Shown one piece after another: positions 63,945-64,000 of a stretch of 64,000 nt of DNA (positions are counted from its first letter, which is position 1; each line of letters begins with the position of its first letter). A program made the position numbers and the translations under genes. Source of the stretch: Brevipalpus yothersi (Eukaryota; Arthropoda; Arachnida; Trombidiformes; Tenuipalpidae). The notes under the pieces were generated by a model. It searched no databases, was not told the origin of the DNA, and saw only the letters and a program-made list of their open reading frames with translations. The DNA lies in NCBI GenBank assembly GCA_003956705.1, contig QZCP01000634.1, positions 151,000-214,999 of the forward strand, written 5' to 3'.

Positions 63945-64000
<56 letters not shown>
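63945..64000. repeat. (CT)n microsatellite at the window edge
   Basis: A CT run of at least 56 bases that continues to the end of the window. Confidence 0.95.

Overview
This is eukaryotic nuclear DNA: AT-rich, split genes with GT-AG introns, very many (CT)n/(GA)n microsatellites, and genes of animal type (PIK3R4/VPS15, KCMF1, HYPK, RER1, RPL35, MCCC2). An inactive secreted serine-protease homologue and an inactive secreted chitinase-like protein, together with short introns in the dense part, suggest an arthropod. An acariform (astigmatan) mite is my best guess, but that is inference; no species-specific marker is visible.

Layout. 1-2.6 kb: non-coding, microsatellite-rich. 2.65-4.25 kb (-): membrane-anchored polyamine oxidase-type flavoenzyme. 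6.78-8.70 kb (+): mitochondrial methylcrotonoyl-CoA carboxylase beta chain in two exons. 8.7-12.0 kb: non-coding. 11.97-35.92 kb (+): one long gene reconstructed from eight phase-compatible exons, encoding a 514-residue tail-anchored protein ending in a single membrane segment and the KASH-like terminus PPPN. 36.7-37.3 kb (+): unidentified small three-exon gene model. 37.70-38.88 kb (-): secreted serine-protease homologue with two of three catalytic residues lost; a further degenerate protease-like fragment lies at 39.67-39.96 kb. From 41.2 kb the window becomes gene-dense: RER1 (-), RPL35 (-), KCMF1 (+), HYPK (-), an XTBD-domain protein with a Gln/Asn-rich tail (+), VPS15 (+), and a catalytically dead GH18 chitinase-like protein (+), ending at 57.09 kb. 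57.1-63.2 kb holds only unassigned coding-like fragments. 63.2-63.84 kb (-) holds the last exons of a probable coiled-coil gene that runs off the right edge.

The genes do not form a pathway. The dense block is mostly housekeeping: translation (RPL35, HYPK on nascent chains), ER retrieval (RER1), ubiquitination (KCMF1), autophagy and endosomal PI3P (VPS15), and RNA decay (XTBD). The parts most worth attention are the two secreted pseudoenzymes, the KASH-like gene with very large introns, and the XTBD/Q-N-rich fusion. Exon junctions were read by eye: in each full gene the summed exons are divisible by three and leave an open frame. No transcript data were available.
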